DNA of 64,000 nt from a beta proteobacterium AAP99 (GTDB lineage Bacteria; Pseudomonadota; Gammaproteobacteria; Burkholderiales; Burkholderiaceae_C), in contig LJIA01000014.1 of assembly GCA_001295775.1 (NCBI GenBank), positions 62,001 through 126,000 on the forward strand, given 5' to 3'. Positions 8,481-22,153 of the stretch are shown here, one piece after another. The position numbers and the translations under genes were made by a program. The notes beneath the pieces are model-generated. The model was not told where the DNA came from. It saw only the letters and a program-made list of their open reading frames with translations, and ran no database searches. Position 1 is the first letter of the stretch. Every line of letters starts with the position of its first letter.

Positions 8481-9485
8481 CTACAGCGTGTCAGCCATCG
8501 CATGCTGATACCCAAACAAGCCCACGCTTCCCCCGGTATGCAGAAACACCACGTTCTCGTGCTTGCCGAAAAAGCCCTTGCCGATGAGGTCGATCAGGCC
8601 GTGCATGCCTTTGCCTGAGTAGACGGGGTCGAGCAGGATGCCCTCGGTCTGGGCGACCTGCGTGAGGGCGGACCACATGCCGGGCGTGGGCAGGCCGTAG
8701 CCGGGGCCGACGTAGTCGCAGTTGGCGCGCACGTCTTCGCGCTTGACCACGCCAGGGGCGTCGATCAGATGGGCGGTACGCTCGGCCAGGTCGAAGACCT
8801 TGGCCTCCTGCGCCTCGCGCGCGGCGCGCACGCCGATGCCGAGCACCGGAATGCCGCTGTTCAGGGCCTGCAAGCCGGCCACCAGCCCAGCCTGGGTGCC
8901 GGCGCTGCCCGTGGCGTGGACCAGCCAGTCGATGCGCAGGCCGATGTCATTGGCCTGGGCGAGCAACTCCAGCGCACAGTTCACGTAGCCGAGCGCGCCC
9001 ACGGGGTTGGAGCCGCCACCGGGGATGAGGTAAGGCTTGCCGCCGGCTGCGCGGACCTTCTCGCCGGCTGCGGCCAGGGCCGCGTCCATGTTGGTGCCGG
9101 CGGGTACATGCTCGTAGCTGGCGCCGAGCACGCGATCCAGCAGCACGTTGCCGCCCTCGCGGTAGTCGCTGCTTGCGATGCCGGTGCGGTCTTCCAGCAC
9201 CAGGTGGCACTTCAGGCCGAGAAAGGCGGCGGCCGCGGCGGTCTGGCGGGCGTGGTTGGACTGCGTGGCGCCGTGGGTGAGCACGGTGTCTGCGCCTTGG
9301 GCCACGGCCTCGGCCATGAGCCATTCGAGCTTGCGGGTCTTGTTGCCGCCGCTGGCGAGGCCCGTGCAGTCGTCGCGCTTGATCCAGAGCTTGGGGCCAC
9401 CCAAGGCTGCCGAGAGGCGCTCCATGGGTTCCAACGGCGTGGGGAAGTGGCCCAGGCGGATGCGGGGGAAGCGGGCGAGGTGCAT
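8481..9485 (-). CDS. D-cysteine desulfhydrase / ACC-deaminase family PLP enzyme
   Basis: 334 residues from ATG 9485 (GGAG upstream; longer in-frame starts lack it). The PLP lysine is in [11 protein letters not shown] (~46-56), followed by [18 protein letters not shown] and the glycine-rich phosphate loop [13 protein letters not shown]. Fold-type II enzymes of this group split D-cysteine to pyruvate, H2S and ammonia, or deaminate [19 protein letters not shown] fits D-cysteine desulfhydrase better than a true ACC deaminase. Divergent from the DUF3034 operon; monocistronic. Confidence 0.88.
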   Translation of the reverse strand: MHLARFPRIRLGHFPTPLEPMERLSAALGGPKLWIKRDDCTGLASGGNKTRKLEWLMAEAVAQGADTVLTHGATQSNHARQTAAAAAFLGLKCHLVLEDRTGIASSDYREGGNVLLDRVLGASYEHVPAGTNMDAALAAAGEKVRAAGGKPYLIPGGGSNPVGALGYVNCALELLAQANDIGLRIDWLVHATGSAGTQAGLVAGLQALNSGIPVLGIGVRAAREAQEAKVFDLAERTAHLIDAPGVVKREDVRANCDYVGPGYGLPTPGMWSALTQVAQTEGILLDPVYSGKGMHGLIDLIGKGFFGKHENVVFLHTGGSVGLFGYQHAMADTL

Positions 9486-9726
9486 GGCGGCTCCGTGCAG
9501 GGAAATGGATGAGCAGGTTGGCGGCGAGCGTAACGCCCCGGCTGCGCCGCCGATGCCAGATGCGCAACTGTGCCGTTCAGCAGACCGCTTCGCGCACAAC
9601 CGAACCGGCGCCTGCATCCAAACGCGCCAGCGGGCCGTACAGGGGTGCATGGGCCAGGGATCGATCGATCCGGCTGGCCCGGCATGCATCACATTCACCC
9701 CAAACCTGACCCGAAGGACGCTCTTC

Positions 9727-10677
9727 ATGACACGCCACTCTCGCCCGGGCGCTCGCAAGACCCTGACACTGCAACTGAGCGCAAGCCTTGCGCTCGCGAT
9801 GGGGCTGAACCTCGCGCAAGCCGCACAGGCACAGACCCTGCCGCGCCCCAAGAGCATGGCGCCCGACAGCGGCAAGCTGCTGGCCACCGGCGGTGTGACG
9901 CAGGTGGAAGGCGCGGGCGGCGGCGGCCTCACGCCCTGGGCGCTGATCACGAGCTACGGCACCGAGGACAGCTACGGCGCCAATGCCTTCTACACCGTGG
10001 TGCGCACCCAGGACTACAGCCTGGACTCCCGCGGTGCGGCCGTGGGCATTGCGGACCGCTTTGAACTCTCGTTTGCCAACCAGCGCTTCACGGGCAGCAA
10101 GGCGCCGCTGGACCAGCTGGTGATCCGCCAGGACGTGGTGGGCGCCAAGCTGCGCGTGGCCGGCGACGCCGTGTACGCGCAAGGCAGCTGGCTGCCGCAG
10201 ATTGCCGTGGGCGCCCAGTACAAGCGCAACAAGGGCGTGGCCGGGCTGGAGGGTCTGGGCGTGAGCAAGGCGACGGACCTGGGCGCCAAGCGCAACAGCG
10301 ACACGGACTACTACGTCTCTGCCACCAAGCTCGTGCTGGATCAGAGCCTGCTCTGGAACCTGACCCTGCGCGCCACGCGGGCCAACCAGTTCGGCCTGCT
10401 CGGCTTTGGTGGCGACAAGAAGGACCGCTACGAAGTGATGCCCGAGGCTTCGGTGGCCTACCTGATCAACCGCAAGCTGGCGGCGGGCGTGGAGTACCGC
10501 GCCAAGCCGCGCAACCTGGGTCTGGACAAGGAAAAAGACGCCTACGACGCCTTCGTGGCCTGGTTCCCGAACCGCAACGTCTCCATCACCGCCGCCTACG
10601 TGAACCTTGGCGACATCACCGTGCTCAACCCCACGCGCCAGAAGGGCTGGTATCTCTCGGCCCAGGTGGGCTTCTGA
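9727..10677 (+). CDS. DUF3034 family outer-membrane-like protein
   Basis: 316 residues with a signal peptide (cleavage near AQAAQAQ). The mature protein starts [20 protein letters not shown] and shows alternating beta-strand patterns ending in an aromatic C-terminal residue (YLSAQVGF), typical of a small outer-membrane beta-barrel. The match to DUF3034 rests on these features. Start ATG 9727 with GAAGGA upstream. First gene of an operon with an exported truncated globin and a cupredoxin. Confidence 0.82.
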   Translation: MTRHSRPGARKTLTLQLSASLALAMGLNLAQAAQAQTLPRPKSMAPDSGKLLATGGVTQVEGAGGGGLTPWALITSYGTEDSYGANAFYTVVRTQDYSLDSRGAAVGIADRFELSFANQRFTGSKAPLDQLVIRQDVVGAKLRVAGDAVYAQGSWLPQIAVGAQYKRNKGVAGLEGLGVSKATDLGAKRNSDTDYYVSATKLVLDQSLLWNLTLRATRANQFGLLGFGGDKKDRYEVMPEASVAYLINRKLAAGVEYRAKPRNLGLDKEKDAYDAFVAWFPNRNVSITAAYVNLGDITVLNPTRQKGWYLSAQVGF

Positions 10678-10724
10678 CCGGCTTGGCCTTCCTGTACCGC
10701 ACTCACTGATCTCAAGGACACATC

Positions 10725-11198
10725 ATGACCTTCTTCGCTTCTGAATCGGCCCTGCTGCGCACCGCCCGCCTGGTGGTGGCCAGCCTGATCTTCGCCAGTG
10801 CGGCCATGGCCGTCGGCGCCGCCCGGGCCGATGACGCTCTGTTCCAGCAGCTGGGCGGCAAGCCGGGCATCACTCAGTTCACCAACACCTTCGTGCAGCG
10901 CATCAGCGAAGACCCGCGCATCAAGGACTTCTTTGCCGATACCGACCTGCAGCGCCTGAGCCTGCTGCTGGGTGAGCAGTTCTGCGAACTCTCCGGCGGC
11001 CCCTGCCAATACAAGGGCCGCGACATGCGGGAGTCGCACAGGAACATGGGCGTGCGCACGGTCCACTTCAACGCTCTGGCCGAGAACTTGCAGATCGCCA
11101 TGGCGCAGCACGGCGTGCCCAACCGCGCGGCCGCCAAGCTGATTGCGCTGCTGGCACCAATGCACGGCGATGTGGTCCAGCGACCCGCCGCGAAGTAA
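10725..11198 (+). CDS. Exported group 1 truncated haemoglobin
   Basis: 157 residues. An N-terminal hydrophobic segment ending AARADD is a likely signal peptide, which is unusual for a globin, followed by a truncated-globin domain: LFQQLGGKPGITQFTNTFVQRI, FFADTDLQRL, QFCELSGGPCQYKGRDMRESHRNMGV and the following HFNALAENL. The ESH/H pair is the candidate proximal haem ligand region. It probably binds O2 or NO in the periplasm. It lies 47 bp after DUF3034 and 33 bp before the cupredoxin gene. Confidence 0.88.
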   Translation: MTFFASESALLRTARLVVASLIFASAAMAVGAARADDALFQQLGGKPGITQFTNTFVQRISEDPRIKDFFADTDLQRLSLLLGEQFCELSGGPCQYKGRDMRESHRNMGVRTVHFNALAENLQIAMAQHGVPNRAAAKLIALLAPMHGDVVQRPAAK

Positions 11199-11231
11199 GG
11201 TCAGCGCCGGATGCGAACAGGGAGACCAGGA

Positions 11232-11885
11232 ATGAATCGATTGAACATGCGCGCACTTGCCCTGCTGGCCGGCGCCCTGCTGCTCAGCGGCGCGGCGCAG
11301 GCGGGCGCCATCGTGGCCAAGGTGCTCGACAAGGCTGGCAAGCCGATGGGCGATGCCGTGATTTACGCGGTGCCCGTGGGCACCCCTCTGCCGGCATTCA
11401 CGGCCCCGGCCCAGCCAGTGCAGGTGCTGCAGGAAGACATGGAGTTCAAGCCTTACGTGACCGTGGTGCGCACGGGGACGCCGGTGGCCTTCGTCAACAA
11501 GGACCCGCATGAGCATCACATCAAGAGCTTCGGGCCGGCCAAGGAGTTCGAGTTCAAGATCAGCACCTCCAGCCCGCCGCCGATCGTGTTCGACCGTGCC
11601 GGCAACAGCGTGGTGGTCTGCTATCTGCACGGCTGGATGCGCGCGCACATCCACACGGTGGACACGCCCTGGTTTGCGGTGAGCGGCGCCGATGGCCTGG
11701 TGCGGATTGCCAACGTGCCCAATGGCGACTACGAGCTGCGCGCCTGGCACCCGGACACGCTCGCCCCGCCGCTGGTGATGAAGCTCAAGGTGAGCGACGT
11801 GACGCCGCTGCAGGAAGTGAAGTTTGACCACCTGCCGCGCAAGCGCCGCAGCAAGCCCAGCCAGAGCGGCTATCAGGGCGAATGA
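11232..11885 (+). CDS. Exported cupredoxin-like (methylamine-utilisation-type) protein
   Basis: 217 residues from ATG 11232, with GGAGACCAGGA directly upstream. Signal peptide (LLSGAAQAGA). A plastocyanin-like domain has copper-ligand candidates HEHH (~97-100) and C-x2-H-x2-M in VVCYLHGWM; a later DGLVRIANVPNGDYELRAWHP segment resembles a carboxypeptidase-regulatory-like fold. Likely a periplasmic type-1 copper electron carrier. Third gene of the DUF3034-globin operon. The C-terminus is basic and probably flexible. Confidence 0.82.
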   Translation: MNRLNMRALALLAGALLLSGAAQAGAIVAKVLDKAGKPMGDAVIYAVPVGTPLPAFTAPAQPVQVLQEDMEFKPYVTVVRTGTPVAFVNKDPHEHHIKSFGPAKEFEFKISTSSPPPIVFDRAGNSVVVCYLHGWMRAHIHTVDTPWFAVSGADGLVRIANVPNGDYELRAWHPDTLAPPLVMKLKVSDVTPLQEVKFDHLPRKRRSKPSQSGYQGE

Positions 11886-11916
11886 GTGCTGCGAGCGCTT
11901 GTTTCTTGTGATGTTT

Positions 11917-12020
11917 GGCCGAAATTAATCTATTTTTAAATGGCAAGAACCGGCTTTCCGCATGCCTGATGCGCGGAAAGCCGGAAATTTGCGCATCTAT
12001 ATTTTAAGGCCGAAATTGAT

Positions 12021-12027
<7 letters not shown>
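11917..12027 (-). repeat. AT-rich interspersed element, family 2 copy 1
   Basis: Read on the minus strand, it starts at the uvrA stop codon (TAG at 12023-12021) as TAGATCAATTTCGGCC, followed by CAAATTTCC and a strong hairpin CCGGCTTTCCGC / GCGGAAAGCCGG. A second direct copy of the 20-mer GGCCGAAATTRATCTATTTT lies at 11917-11936 (first at 12008-12027). Much more AT-rich than its surroundings. Confidence 0.82.
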
Positions 12028-14939
<2,912 letters not shown>

Positions 14940-15107
14940 TCGATTGACCCGAAAAGCCCGCCGCAGCACGCACCGCGACATCTGCGCCGAAGTGCTACTG
15001 CGTCGAGCGAAAAGCAACCCACTATTATCTCGCCTTTGGCTCGCCCGCTCGAACGCAGCGAGTCACCGTTTCACCTAAAGCGCCCCTTTCCCGAAGCTCT
15101 CCTGACA

Positions 15108-16412
15108 ATGGCTGTCATGACCCCCGCCGAACGAAGGGCCAGCGCCAGTCTGGCGGGCCTGTTCGGGCTGCGCATGCTGGGCCTGTTTCTGGTGCTGCCG
15201 GTGTTTGCGCTCGAGGCGGCCCACTACCCTGGGGGCAACGACGCGGCGCTCGTGGGCATCGCGCTCGGTGTCTATGGGCTGGCGCAGGCGCTGCTGCAGA
15301 TTCCGGTAGGACTGGCGAGCGACCGCCTCGGCCGCAAGCCGGTCATTGCGCTCGGTCTGGGCATCTTCGCCGCAGGCAGTTTTCTGGCGGCCTGGGCGCC
15401 GGACATCCATTGGCTGATCGCCGGACGCGCGTTGCAGGGTGCAGGTGCCATTTCTGCCGCCGTGAGCGCCCTGCTCGCTGACCAGACGCGCGACGAAGTG
15501 CGCACCAAGGCCATGGCACTGATCGGCGCATCGATCGGCCTGTCGTTCACGCTGTCGCTGGTGCTCGCGCCATGGATGGCAGGCAGCATGGGCCTGCGCG
15601 GCATCCTCGCCACGACCGGCGTGCTGGCGCTGCTGGGCATCGTGGTGCTGTACGTGGTCACGCCGCCTGCACCGGCGCGCGATGCCGCCGCCGAGGCGCA
15701 GGCCGGCAGTGCGCTGGATCGTCTGCGCCAGGCGGCGCGCGATGCGCTGTTCAACCCCGCCATGCGCCGCCTGTATGTGGGCGTGTTCTGTCTCTACGCC
15801 GCGCAGCTGGCCATTTGGGTGGCCGTACCGGGCCTGCTGGTGGCCGCCGGTCTGGCCAAGGCCGATCACTGGCAGCTGTATCTGCCGGCAGTGATCGCCT
15901 CCTTTGCTGCCATGGCCGCCCTGCTCTTTCGCATGGAGCGCATGGGCTATCTGCGCGCCGCGTTTCTGGGTGCGATCGGCCTGCTGCTGGTGGCGCTGGT
16001 GGGTCTGGCGCTCACGGCGCGCCTGGGCGCAAGTACGAGCACGCTGTGGCTGCTGGGTGCCTGCATGTTCGTGCTGTTCACGGCCTTCAACATGCTGGAA
16101 GCGGCGCAACCGTCCATGGTGTCGCGCATGGCGCCGGCGGCGGGGCGCGGCGCAGCCCTGGGTCTGTACAACACGCTTCAGTCCCTGGGCATGTTCGTCG
16201 GCGGTGCGGCGGGTGGTCTGTTGCTCAAGGCCAGCAGCGCGACGGTGGTGTTCGGCTTCGCCGGTGTGCTTAGTGTGCTCTGGCTGTTGATCGCCTGGGG
16301 CATGCCGGCACAGCCCGCCGGCGGTCGCCACACCCCCGCACCGGCCCCTGAGGCAAAATCTCCCGGTTCAACTGATTCCACCGAGGCACCTGCATATGGC
16401 ATCCGTCAATAA
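15108..16412 (+). CDS. MFS transporter
   Basis: 434 residues from ATG 15108 (another ATG three codons on). Twelve hydrophobic segments; the loop 2-3 MFS signature appears as [16 protein letters not shown]. Drug-proton antiporter type (DHA-like); substrate unknown. The last 17 bp overlap the ssb start, so ssb is probably partly translated from this transcript. In many betaproteobacteria the order uvrA-MFS-ssb is conserved. Confidence 0.93.
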   Translation: MAVMTPAERRASASLAGLFGLRMLGLFLVLPVFALEAAHYPGGNDAALVGIALGVYGLAQALLQIPVGLASDRLGRKPVIALGLGIFAAGSFLAAWAPDIHWLIAGRALQGAGAISAAVSALLADQTRDEVRTKAMALIGASIGLSFTLSLVLAPWMAGSMGLRGILATTGVLALLGIVVLYVVTPPAPARDAAAEAQAGSALDRLRQAARDALFNPAMRRLYVGVFCLYAAQLAIWVAVPGLLVAAGLAKADHWQLYLPAVIASFAAMAALLFRMERMGYLRAAFLGAIGLLLVALVGLALTARLGASTSTLWLLGACMFVLFTAFNMLEAAQPSMVSRMAPAAGRGAALGLYNTLQSLGMFVGGAAGGLLLKASSATVVFGFAGVLSVLWLLIAWGMPAQPAGGRHTPAPAPEAKSPGSTDSTEAPAYGIRQ

Positions 16413-16866
16413 AGTCATCATCGTCGGCAATCTGGGCCGCGACCCCGAAGTCCGCTATACGCCTGACGGTTCGGCCATCACCAAGGTGTCGCTGGCCACC
16501 ACGAGCAAGTACAAGAACAAGGCCGGCGAAATGGTCGAGGAGACCGAGTGGCACCGCGTCACCTTCTTCGGCCGTCTGGCCGAGATCGCCGGCGAGTACC
16601 TGAAGAAAGGTCGCTCGGTCTACGTGGAAGGCCGCCTGAAGACCAGCAAGTACACCGACAAGGACGGCGTGGAGAAGTACTCCACCGACATCATCGCCAA
16701 CGAGATGCAGATGCTCGGCAGCCGTGAAGGCATGGGCGCACCCTCCGGCGGTGACGATGGCTTCTCGTCCGCTCCGGCCCCTGCGGCACGCCCCCCAGCC
16801 AGCCGGCCGGCTGCGTCCAAGCAGCCCGCCAACTTTGCGGACATGGATGACGACATTCCGTTCTGA
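16396..16866 (+). CDS. ssb: Single-stranded DNA-binding protein
   Basis: 156 residues. An OB fold over the first ~110 residues ([21 protein letters not shown] start, [21 protein letters not shown]), a Pro/Ala/Ser linker, and the acidic protein-interaction tail DMDDDIPF. It coats ssDNA and recruits replication and repair enzymes. Its ATG lies inside the MFS gene's final codons. A bidirectional terminator follows. Confidence 0.98.
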   Translation: MASVNKVIIVGNLGRDPEVRYTPDGSAITKVSLATTSKYKNKAGEMVEETEWHRVTFFGRLAEIAGEYLKKGRSVYVEGRLKTSKYTDKDGVEKYSTDIIANEMQMLGSREGMGAPSGGDDGFSSAPAPAARPPASRPAASKQPANFADMDDDIPF

Positions 16867-16884
16867 AGCCCCCGCTCTGGCATG

Positions 16885-16923
16885 AAAAAAGCCCGCTGAA
16901 CGAAAACTCAGCGGGCTTTTTGT
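16885..16923. terminator. Bidirectional terminator between ssb and gltL
   Basis: AAAAAAGCCCGCTGA / TCAGCGGGCTTTTT stem with an eight-base loop, serving the convergent ssb and glt operons. Confidence 0.92.
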
Positions 16924-16950
16924 TTGCTGCGCGCAACTGCGCGCACTCGC

Positions 16951-17685
16951 TCAGTGCGCGAGGATCTTGGACAGGAAGTACTTCGCGCGGTCCGAGCGCT
17001 CGTCGGGCTTGTCGAAGAAGTCGTCCTTCGGGCAGTCCTCGACGATGCGGCCCTGATCCATGAAGATCACGCGGTGACTGACCTTGCGGGCAAAGCCCAT
17101 CTCGTGCGTCACGCACATCATGGTCATGCCTTCCTTGGCCAGATCCACCATGACGTCCAGCACCTCGCCCACCATTTCGGGGTCGAGTGCTGAGGTCGGC
17201 TCGTCGAACAGCATGACGATCGGATCCATGGACAGCGCGCGCGCAATGGCCACTCGCTGCTGCTGGCCGCCGGAGAGCTGGCCGGGGAACTTGTCCTTGT
17301 GCGCGATCAGACCGACGCGGTCCAGATACTTCAGGCCCTTCTCGCGCGCTTCTTCCTTGCTCCGGTTGAGCACCTTCACCTGGCCGAGCATGAGGTTCTC
17401 GGTCACGGACAGGTGCGGAAAGAGTTCGAAGTGCTGAAACACCATGCCCACACGGCTGCGCAGCTTGGGCAGGTTGGTGGCCTTGTCATGCACGGCCGCG
17501 CCATCCACATAGATCTCACCCTTCTGGAAGGGCTCGAGCGCATTGACGGTCTTGATGAGTGTGGACTTGCCTGAGCCCGAGGGCCCGCACACCACCACCA
17601 CCTCGCCCTTCTTGACGCTGGTGGTGCAGTCGGTCAGCACCTGGAAGCTGCCGTACCACTTGGAAACGTTCTTGATTTCAATCAT
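16951..17685 (-). CDS. gltL: Glutamate/aspartate ABC transporter ATP-binding protein
   Basis: 244 residues. Walker [11 protein letters not shown] (~33-42), Q-loop [11 protein letters not shown], signature [15 protein letters not shown], Walker [14 protein letters not shown]-loop CVTHEMGFA. Matches the GlnQ/GltL group that powers uptake of polar amino acids. Last gene of gltIJKL, 16 bp after gltK. Confidence 0.95.
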   Translation of the reverse strand: MIEIKNVSKWYGSFQVLTDCTTSVKKGEVVVVCGPSGSGKSTLIKTVNALEPFQKGEIYVDGAAVHDKATNLPKLRSRVGMVFQHFELFPHLSVTENLMLGQVKVLNRSKEEAREKGLKYLDRVGLIAHKDKFPGQLSGGQQQRVAIARALSMDPIVMLFDEPTSALDPEMVGEVLDVMVDLAKEGMTMMCVTHEMGFARKVSHRVIFMDQGRIVEDCPKDDFFDKPDERSDRAKYFLSKILAH

Positions 17686-17701
17686 GTGAGTCCCCGGAGC
17701 T

Positions 17702-18403
17702 TCAGCGAACGATCGCGATCTTCTTCTGCAGCTGCTTGACGAGCAGCGACAGGCCGAAGCAGATGATGAAGTAGACGACAGCCACGGTGATGTACATCTC
17801 CAGCGGGCGGCCATCGCGCGTGGCAATGAACTGCGCCATGCCGAAGAAGTCCTTGATGGAGAGCACCGAGACCAGCGAGACGTCCTGGAACAGGATGATG
17901 GTCTGCGTGAGCAGCACCGGCAGCATGTTGCGGAAGGCCTGCGGCAACACCACGGTGCCCATCATCTGCCAGTAGTTCAGGCCGATGGCGTAGCCGGCGT
18001 AGGTCTGCCCCTTCGGGATGGACTGGATGCCGGCGCGCATGATCTCGCAGAAGTAGCAGGCCTCGAACATGATGAAGGTGATCAGGCAGCTCCAGAACGC
18101 ACCCACCGGCACCGGCTTGAGTGTTTCGCCGAACAGCAGGTGATTGAAGTAGCCCAGCACATAGGGCACCAGGAAGTAGAACCAGAAGATCACCAGCAGC
18201 AGCGGGATGGAGCGCAGGCCGTTGACATAGGCCCCGGCCAGCCACGCAATCGGCTTGATGCTGGACAGCCGGCCCATGGCCAGCAGGGTGCCGAAGATCA
18301 CGCCGCCAATGGCGGAGTAGATCGTCACCTTTATCGTGAACCACAGGCCTTCCTGCAGCAGCGGCCAGACGCGCTGGATGACTTCAAAGTCGAATCCTTG
18401 CAT
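17702..18403 (-). CDS. gltK: Glutamate/aspartate ABC transporter permease
   Basis: 233 residues from ATG 18403 with GAGGAGGG five bases upstream. Five or so membrane segments, with the EAA-type coupling loop around [27 protein letters not shown]. HisMQ family; pairs with GltJ in the inner membrane. Ten bases separate it from gltJ. Confidence 0.94.
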   Translation of the reverse strand: MQGFDFEVIQRVWPLLQEGLWFTIKVTIYSAIGGVIFGTLLAMGRLSSIKPIAWLAGAYVNGLRSIPLLLVIFWFYFLVPYVLGYFNHLLFGETLKPVPVGAFWSCLITFIMFEACYFCEIMRAGIQSIPKGQTYAGYAIGLNYWQMMGTVVLPQAFRNMLPVLLTQTIILFQDVSLVSVLSIKDFFGMAQFIATRDGRPLEMYITVAVVYFIICFGLSLLVKQLQKKIAIVR

Positions 18404-18413
18404 GGCGCCCTCC

Positions 18414-19157
18414 TCAGTGGCCGCCACCGCCGCCCGCGGCGATGAAGCCGGGGACGCGGGTGAGGCGTTCGATGGTGCGCATGAGCAGGATCACGCAGCC
18501 GTTCACGACCAGGTAGATGATCGTGGCCGCGGTGAAGGCTTCAAACACCTGGAAGGTGAACTCCTGCATGGAGCGCGCGGCGCCCATGAGTTCGACCACG
18601 GCGATGGTGAATGCCACCGAGCTGTTCTTGATGATGTTCAGGAACTCGCTGGTCAGCGGCGGGATCACGATGCGACCGGCCATGGGCAGCAGGACATAGC
18701 GGTAGGTCTGCGGCAGCGTGAGCCCCAGCGCGGTACCGGCCATGTTCTGGCCGCGTGGCAGCGACTGGATGCCGGCCTTGACCTGCTCAGCCACCCGTGC
18801 AGACGTGAACAACCCGAGGCAGATGATCGCGGCAACGACGCTGTACTGCGGCCAGGCCTTGATCGCCGAGCCCAGCGCGGTGGGGAGAAACTCCGGCACC
18901 ACATAGAACCACAGGAACATCTGCACCAGCAGCGGGACGTTCCGGAACAGCTCCACCCAGGCATTGCCAAACCACACGAGCGGTTTGACCGGAGTGGTGC
19001 GAATCACGCCAATGATCGCACCCAGCACAAGGGCCACGACCCAGGCCGTGAGCGCGACGGTAAGCGTCCACCCCAGGCCATTGATGAGCGTCTGCCAGTA
19101 GGTGTATTGCCCATCGGGCGACACCTCACTGAAGATGCTCCAGTTCCAGTTGTACAT
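18414..19157 (-). CDS. gltJ: Glutamate/aspartate ABC transporter permease
   Basis: 247 residues; GGGAGGACGG lies directly before the ATG. HisMQ-type permease with the coupling loop VAEQVKAGIQSLPRGQNMAGTALGLTLPQ, multiple membrane helices, and a Gly-rich C-terminus. Works with GltK and GltL. A terminator-like stem-loop separates it from gltI upstream. Confidence 0.94.
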   Translation of the reverse strand: MYNWNWSIFSEVSPDGQYTYWQTLINGLGWTLTVALTAWVVALVLGAIIGVIRTTPVKPLVWFGNAWVELFRNVPLLVQMFLWFYVVPEFLPTALGSAIKAWPQYSVVAAIICLGLFTSARVAEQVKAGIQSLPRGQNMAGTALGLTLPQTYRYVLLPMAGRIVIPPLTSEFLNIIKNSSVAFTIAVVELMGAARSMQEFTFQVFEAFTAATIIYLVVNGCVILLMRTIERLTRVPGFIAAGGGGGH

Positions 19158-19281
19158 CCGTCCTCCCTGCTAATTCACTGCGAATGGCGGGGCCTGAGTT
19201 TTGGGCGGACTGACCGCCAAGAGCCCATTCACCATGCGGACAAACCCGAACAAGCGTAGCCCGATGAGCCTCCCGGTGCAC

Positions 19282-19320
19282 AAAAAAACGGCGCGGAGCG
19301 CAAGGTTCCGCGCCGTTTTC
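19282..19320 (-). terminator. Stem-loop between gltI and gltJ
   Basis: On the minus strand AAAACGGCGCGGAAC / GCGCCGTTTTTTT forms a strong stem with a T-run about 25 bp after the gltI stop. It is a probable partial terminator or 3'-end stabiliser that makes the binding protein more abundant than the permeases. Confidence 0.85.
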
Positions 19321-19345
19321 GGCTCGCGTCAGGCCCGGAGGGCGA

Positions 19346-20296
19346 TCAGCGCTTCTTCATCGTGGCCTTCTGAGCTTCCGGCACCGCAGCGTAGGCAGCG
19401 GGATCGCCGGAGTTGGTCGGCTTGGCGATGGCCTGCTTGAGCTCGGCGCTCATCGGGATGCCGAGGTTCACATTGCGCGGGGGGATCGCGCTCTGGAACC
19501 ACTTGGCGTAGATCTTGTTGATGTCGCCTGAAGTGAACACACGCTTGATGGCTTCATCGACGACGGCCTGGAACTGCGGGTCATCCTTGCGCAGCATGAT
19601 GCCGTAGGGCTCCACGGACAGGGCTTCGCTGCTGATTTCCCAGTCTGCCGGCGTCTTGCTGTTGGCCGACAGACCTGCCAACAGAATGTCGTCCATGGCG
19701 AATGCGGCTGCGCGGCCGGTCTCGACCATCAGGAAGGAGTCGGAGTGATCCTTGCCGGTGAGGATGGTCATGCCGAGCTGGCGGTCATTGTTCAGTGCAG
19801 TGATCTGGCGCAGGTTGGACGTGCCGGCGGTAGACACGATCGTCTTGCCCTTCATGTCGGCCAGGGTCTTGATGCCAGAGCCCTTCTTGTAGAGGAGGCG
19901 GTTTGCCGTGACGAAGGTGGTGGGCGCAAAGCTCACCTGCTTCTGGCGGTCGAGGTTGTTGGTGGTGGAGCCGCACTCCAGGTCAATCGTGCCGTTGGCC
20001 ATCAGCGGGATGCGGGTGGCCGAGGTCACGGGCTGATAGGTGCGCTGCATGGCGGTCAGGCCCAGGCGACGCTGGACGGCGCTGGCGATGCGATCACACA
20101 GCTCGACCGAGTAGCCGATGTAGTTCTTGTTGTCGTCCAGATACGAGAAGGGGATCGATGCGTCGCGCACGCCGATCACGATCCGACCCGAGTCCTTGAC
20201 CTTCTTGAGCGTGCCGGTCAGTTCCTGCGCCTGTGCCGATACGTTGAATCCCAAGGCCAGAGCACCCATCAGCGATGCCAGAACCAGCTTTTTCAT
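19346..20296 (-). CDS. gltI: Glutamate/aspartate ABC transporter periplasmic binding protein
   Basis: 316 residues from ATG 20296 (GGAGACGGT upstream; a longer frame starts too early for the signal peptide). Signal peptide MKKLVLASLMGALALGFNVSAQAQ. The mature protein has the SBP_bac_3 fold: GRIVIGVRDASIPFSY, IDLECGSTTNN, GTSNLRQI, and the hinge region. Captures glutamate/aspartate for GltJKL. Confidence 0.95.
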   Translation of the reverse strand: MKKLVLASLMGALALGFNVSAQAQELTGTLKKVKDSGRIVIGVRDASIPFSYLDDNKNYIGYSVELCDRIASAVQRRLGLTAMQRTYQPVTSATRIPLMANGTIDLECGSTTNNLDRQKQVSFAPTTFVTANRLLYKKGSGIKTLADMKGKTIVSTAGTSNLRQITALNNDRQLGMTILTGKDHSDSFLMVETGRAAAFAMDDILLAGLSANSKTPADWEISSEALSVEPYGIMLRKDDPQFQAVVDEAIKRVFTSGDINKIYAKWFQSAIPPRNVNLGIPMSAELKQAIAKPTNSGDPAAYAAVPEAQKATMKKR

Positions 20297-20621
20297 ACCG
20301 TCTCCAAAATGCGGCCCAAAGTGATACCGCTGCCCGTCCCGCCGCGACGAGGACAGAAACAGCAAACCAGATCACCCGCCGGACATTCCCGAACCCGACG
20401 GACATGCTTGCCGAGTGTACGGTCAAGCCGGAAACCTTCACGGTGAAGGCCCTGTCCGGACTAACCCCACAATGCGGGCGCCCTGCGAGTGTGTTCTCGC
20501 AAGCCTCCGTGCACAAAACATGCCAGAGGTCTGAGACGCCTCATCTCGGCGCAGGCTGCTGCAGGGCGAACCGACTGCAGCCCGCTGGGCCTGATCTTGA
20601 ACTCTTGTGAAGTCCGTGAAA
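20297..20621. other. Regulatory gap between gdhA and gltI
   Basis: 325 bp without a credible gene. It carries the gltI promoter region and the 3' flank of gdhA. A short palindrome GGCCTTCACCGTGAAGG is visible near 20433-20449 (minus strand). No T-rich terminator is seen for gdhA. Confidence 0.5.
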
Positions 20622-21926
20622 TCAGGGATACAGGCCACGCTGTTCGCGTGCCTGCAGGATGCGACTGCACGCGACGATGAAGGCCGCCGTGCGCAGGGAT
20701 ACACCGTTTTCCTCGCCCACCTGCCAGACGGCAGAGAAGGCACCACGCATGATGCGGGTCAGGCGCTCGTTGATCTCTTCTTCGGTCCAGAAGAAGCTCG
20801 AGAAATCCTGTACCCACTCGAAGTAACTCACGGTCACGCCGCCGGCGTTGGCGATCACATCCGGCACCACGGTGACGCCTGCATCACGCAGGATGTCGTC
20901 GGCCGCCGGCGTGGTGGGGCCATTGGCCCCTTCAAGCACCAGCTTGGCGCGCAGCTTGTGTGCGTTGGCCACGGTGATCTGGTTCTCCAGCGCAGCGGGG
21001 ATCATGACGTCCGCCTTCGCGCTCCAGAACTCCTCGGGCTTCATCACGTCGGCACCGGGGAAGCCGGCCACGCCACGGTGTTCAGCCACGTAGGCGGCCA
21101 GCGCATGCGCGTCCAGACCGGTATCGCTGAAGATGGTTCCGGTGTGGTCCTGAACGGCCACGACCTTGGCACCGGCATCATGGAAGAGTTGGCCAGCCAC
21201 GCCGCCCACATTGCCAAAGCCCTGGATGGCCACGCGCGCACCTTCCATCTTCATGCCCAGGCGGTGCATGGCCTCCTGGCCCACGACGAATACGCCGCGC
21301 CCGGTCGCTTCGCGACGACCTAGCGAGCCGCCCAGCTGGATAGGCTTGCCCGTCACCACGCCGGTAATCGTGGCGCCCTGGTTCATGGAGTAGGTGTCCA
21401 TCATCCAGGCCATGATCTGCGCGTCGGTGTTGACGTCCGGCGCCGGGATGTCCTTGTCCGGACCCAGAAGGAGGCCGATCTCGCTCGTGTAGCGGCGCGT
21501 CAGGCGCTGCAGCTCTGCGCGCGAGAGCTTGCGCGGATCGACGCGGATGCCGCCCTTGGCACCGCCATAGGGCACGTTGACCGCGGCGTTCTTCACGCTC
21601 ATCCAGGCGGACAGGGCCATCACTTCGGACAGGGTCACATCCTGATGGAAGCGCACCCCGCCCTTGCCCGGGCCGCGCGACAGGTTGTGCTGCACGCGGT
21701 AGCCCTCGAAGTGGGCCACGCTGCCGTCGTCCAGCTGGATGGGCACGTCAACGATCAGCGCGCGCTTGGGGCGCTTGAGCGTTTCGGCCCAGCGGGAGAG
21801 TGAACCGAGATAGGGGATGACGCGATCAACCTGCTCGAGGTAGATCCCCCAAGGACCGAGATCGCCACCCTGCAGATAGGAGGGTGCATCTTCGCGGCGC
21901 TTGACCTGAACTTGTGGTGCAGACAT
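20622..21926 (-). CDS. gdhA: Glutamate dehydrogenase (Glu/Leu/Phe/Val dehydrogenase family)
   Basis: 434 residues from ATG 21926, the usual family start ([19 protein letters not shown]); no clear Shine-Dalgarno is visible for this or the next upstream ATG. Catalytic Lys region [14 protein letters not shown], Rossmann motif [15 protein letters not shown], and [12 protein letters not shown] near the C-terminus. It interconverts glutamate and 2-oxoglutarate plus ammonia. It lies next to the glutamate transporter and a LysR gene, forming a glutamate-use locus. Confidence 0.95.
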   Translation of the reverse strand: MSAPQVQVKRREDAPSYLQGGDLGPWGIYLEQVDRVIPYLGSLSRWAETLKRPKRALIVDVPIQLDDGSVAHFEGYRVQHNLSRGPGKGGVRFHQDVTLSEVMALSAWMSVKNAAVNVPYGGAKGGIRVDPRKLSRAELQRLTRRYTSEIGLLLGPDKDIPAPDVNTDAQIMAWMMDTYSMNQGATITGVVTGKPIQLGGSLGRREATGRGVFVVGQEAMHRLGMKMEGARVAIQGFGNVGGVAGQLFHDAGAKVVAVQDHTGTIFSDTGLDAHALAAYVAEHRGVAGFPGADVMKPEEFWSAKADVMIPAALENQITVANAHKLRAKLVLEGANGPTTPAADDILRDAGVTVVPDVIANAGGVTVSYFEWVQDFSSFFWTEEEINERLTRIMRGAFSAVWQVGEENGVSLRTAAFIVACSRILQAREQRGLYP

Positions 21927-22153
21927 GGATTGGGAGAGGTGAAAAACGAAGTGGCGCATTGTGGTGCGCACGCGTCTCGATTCTCCAATGCCATGTGCGC
22001 ATTCGCGTATGCAGCTTGGGCATAACGCGCCAGAACCCAATACTGGCGCGGTTCTTCACAAACGAATCAGTCGCGATCGAACGCTTGTCTGCTCGCGGAC
22101 GGAGCAATCGATGCTTGAGTTTCAACGGCACTGGCCGACGTGCGCGAGCACAC

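Noticed and set aside
14940-15107. LexA/SOS box before uvrA
   Set aside because: No CTG-N10-CAG palindrome was found in the gap.
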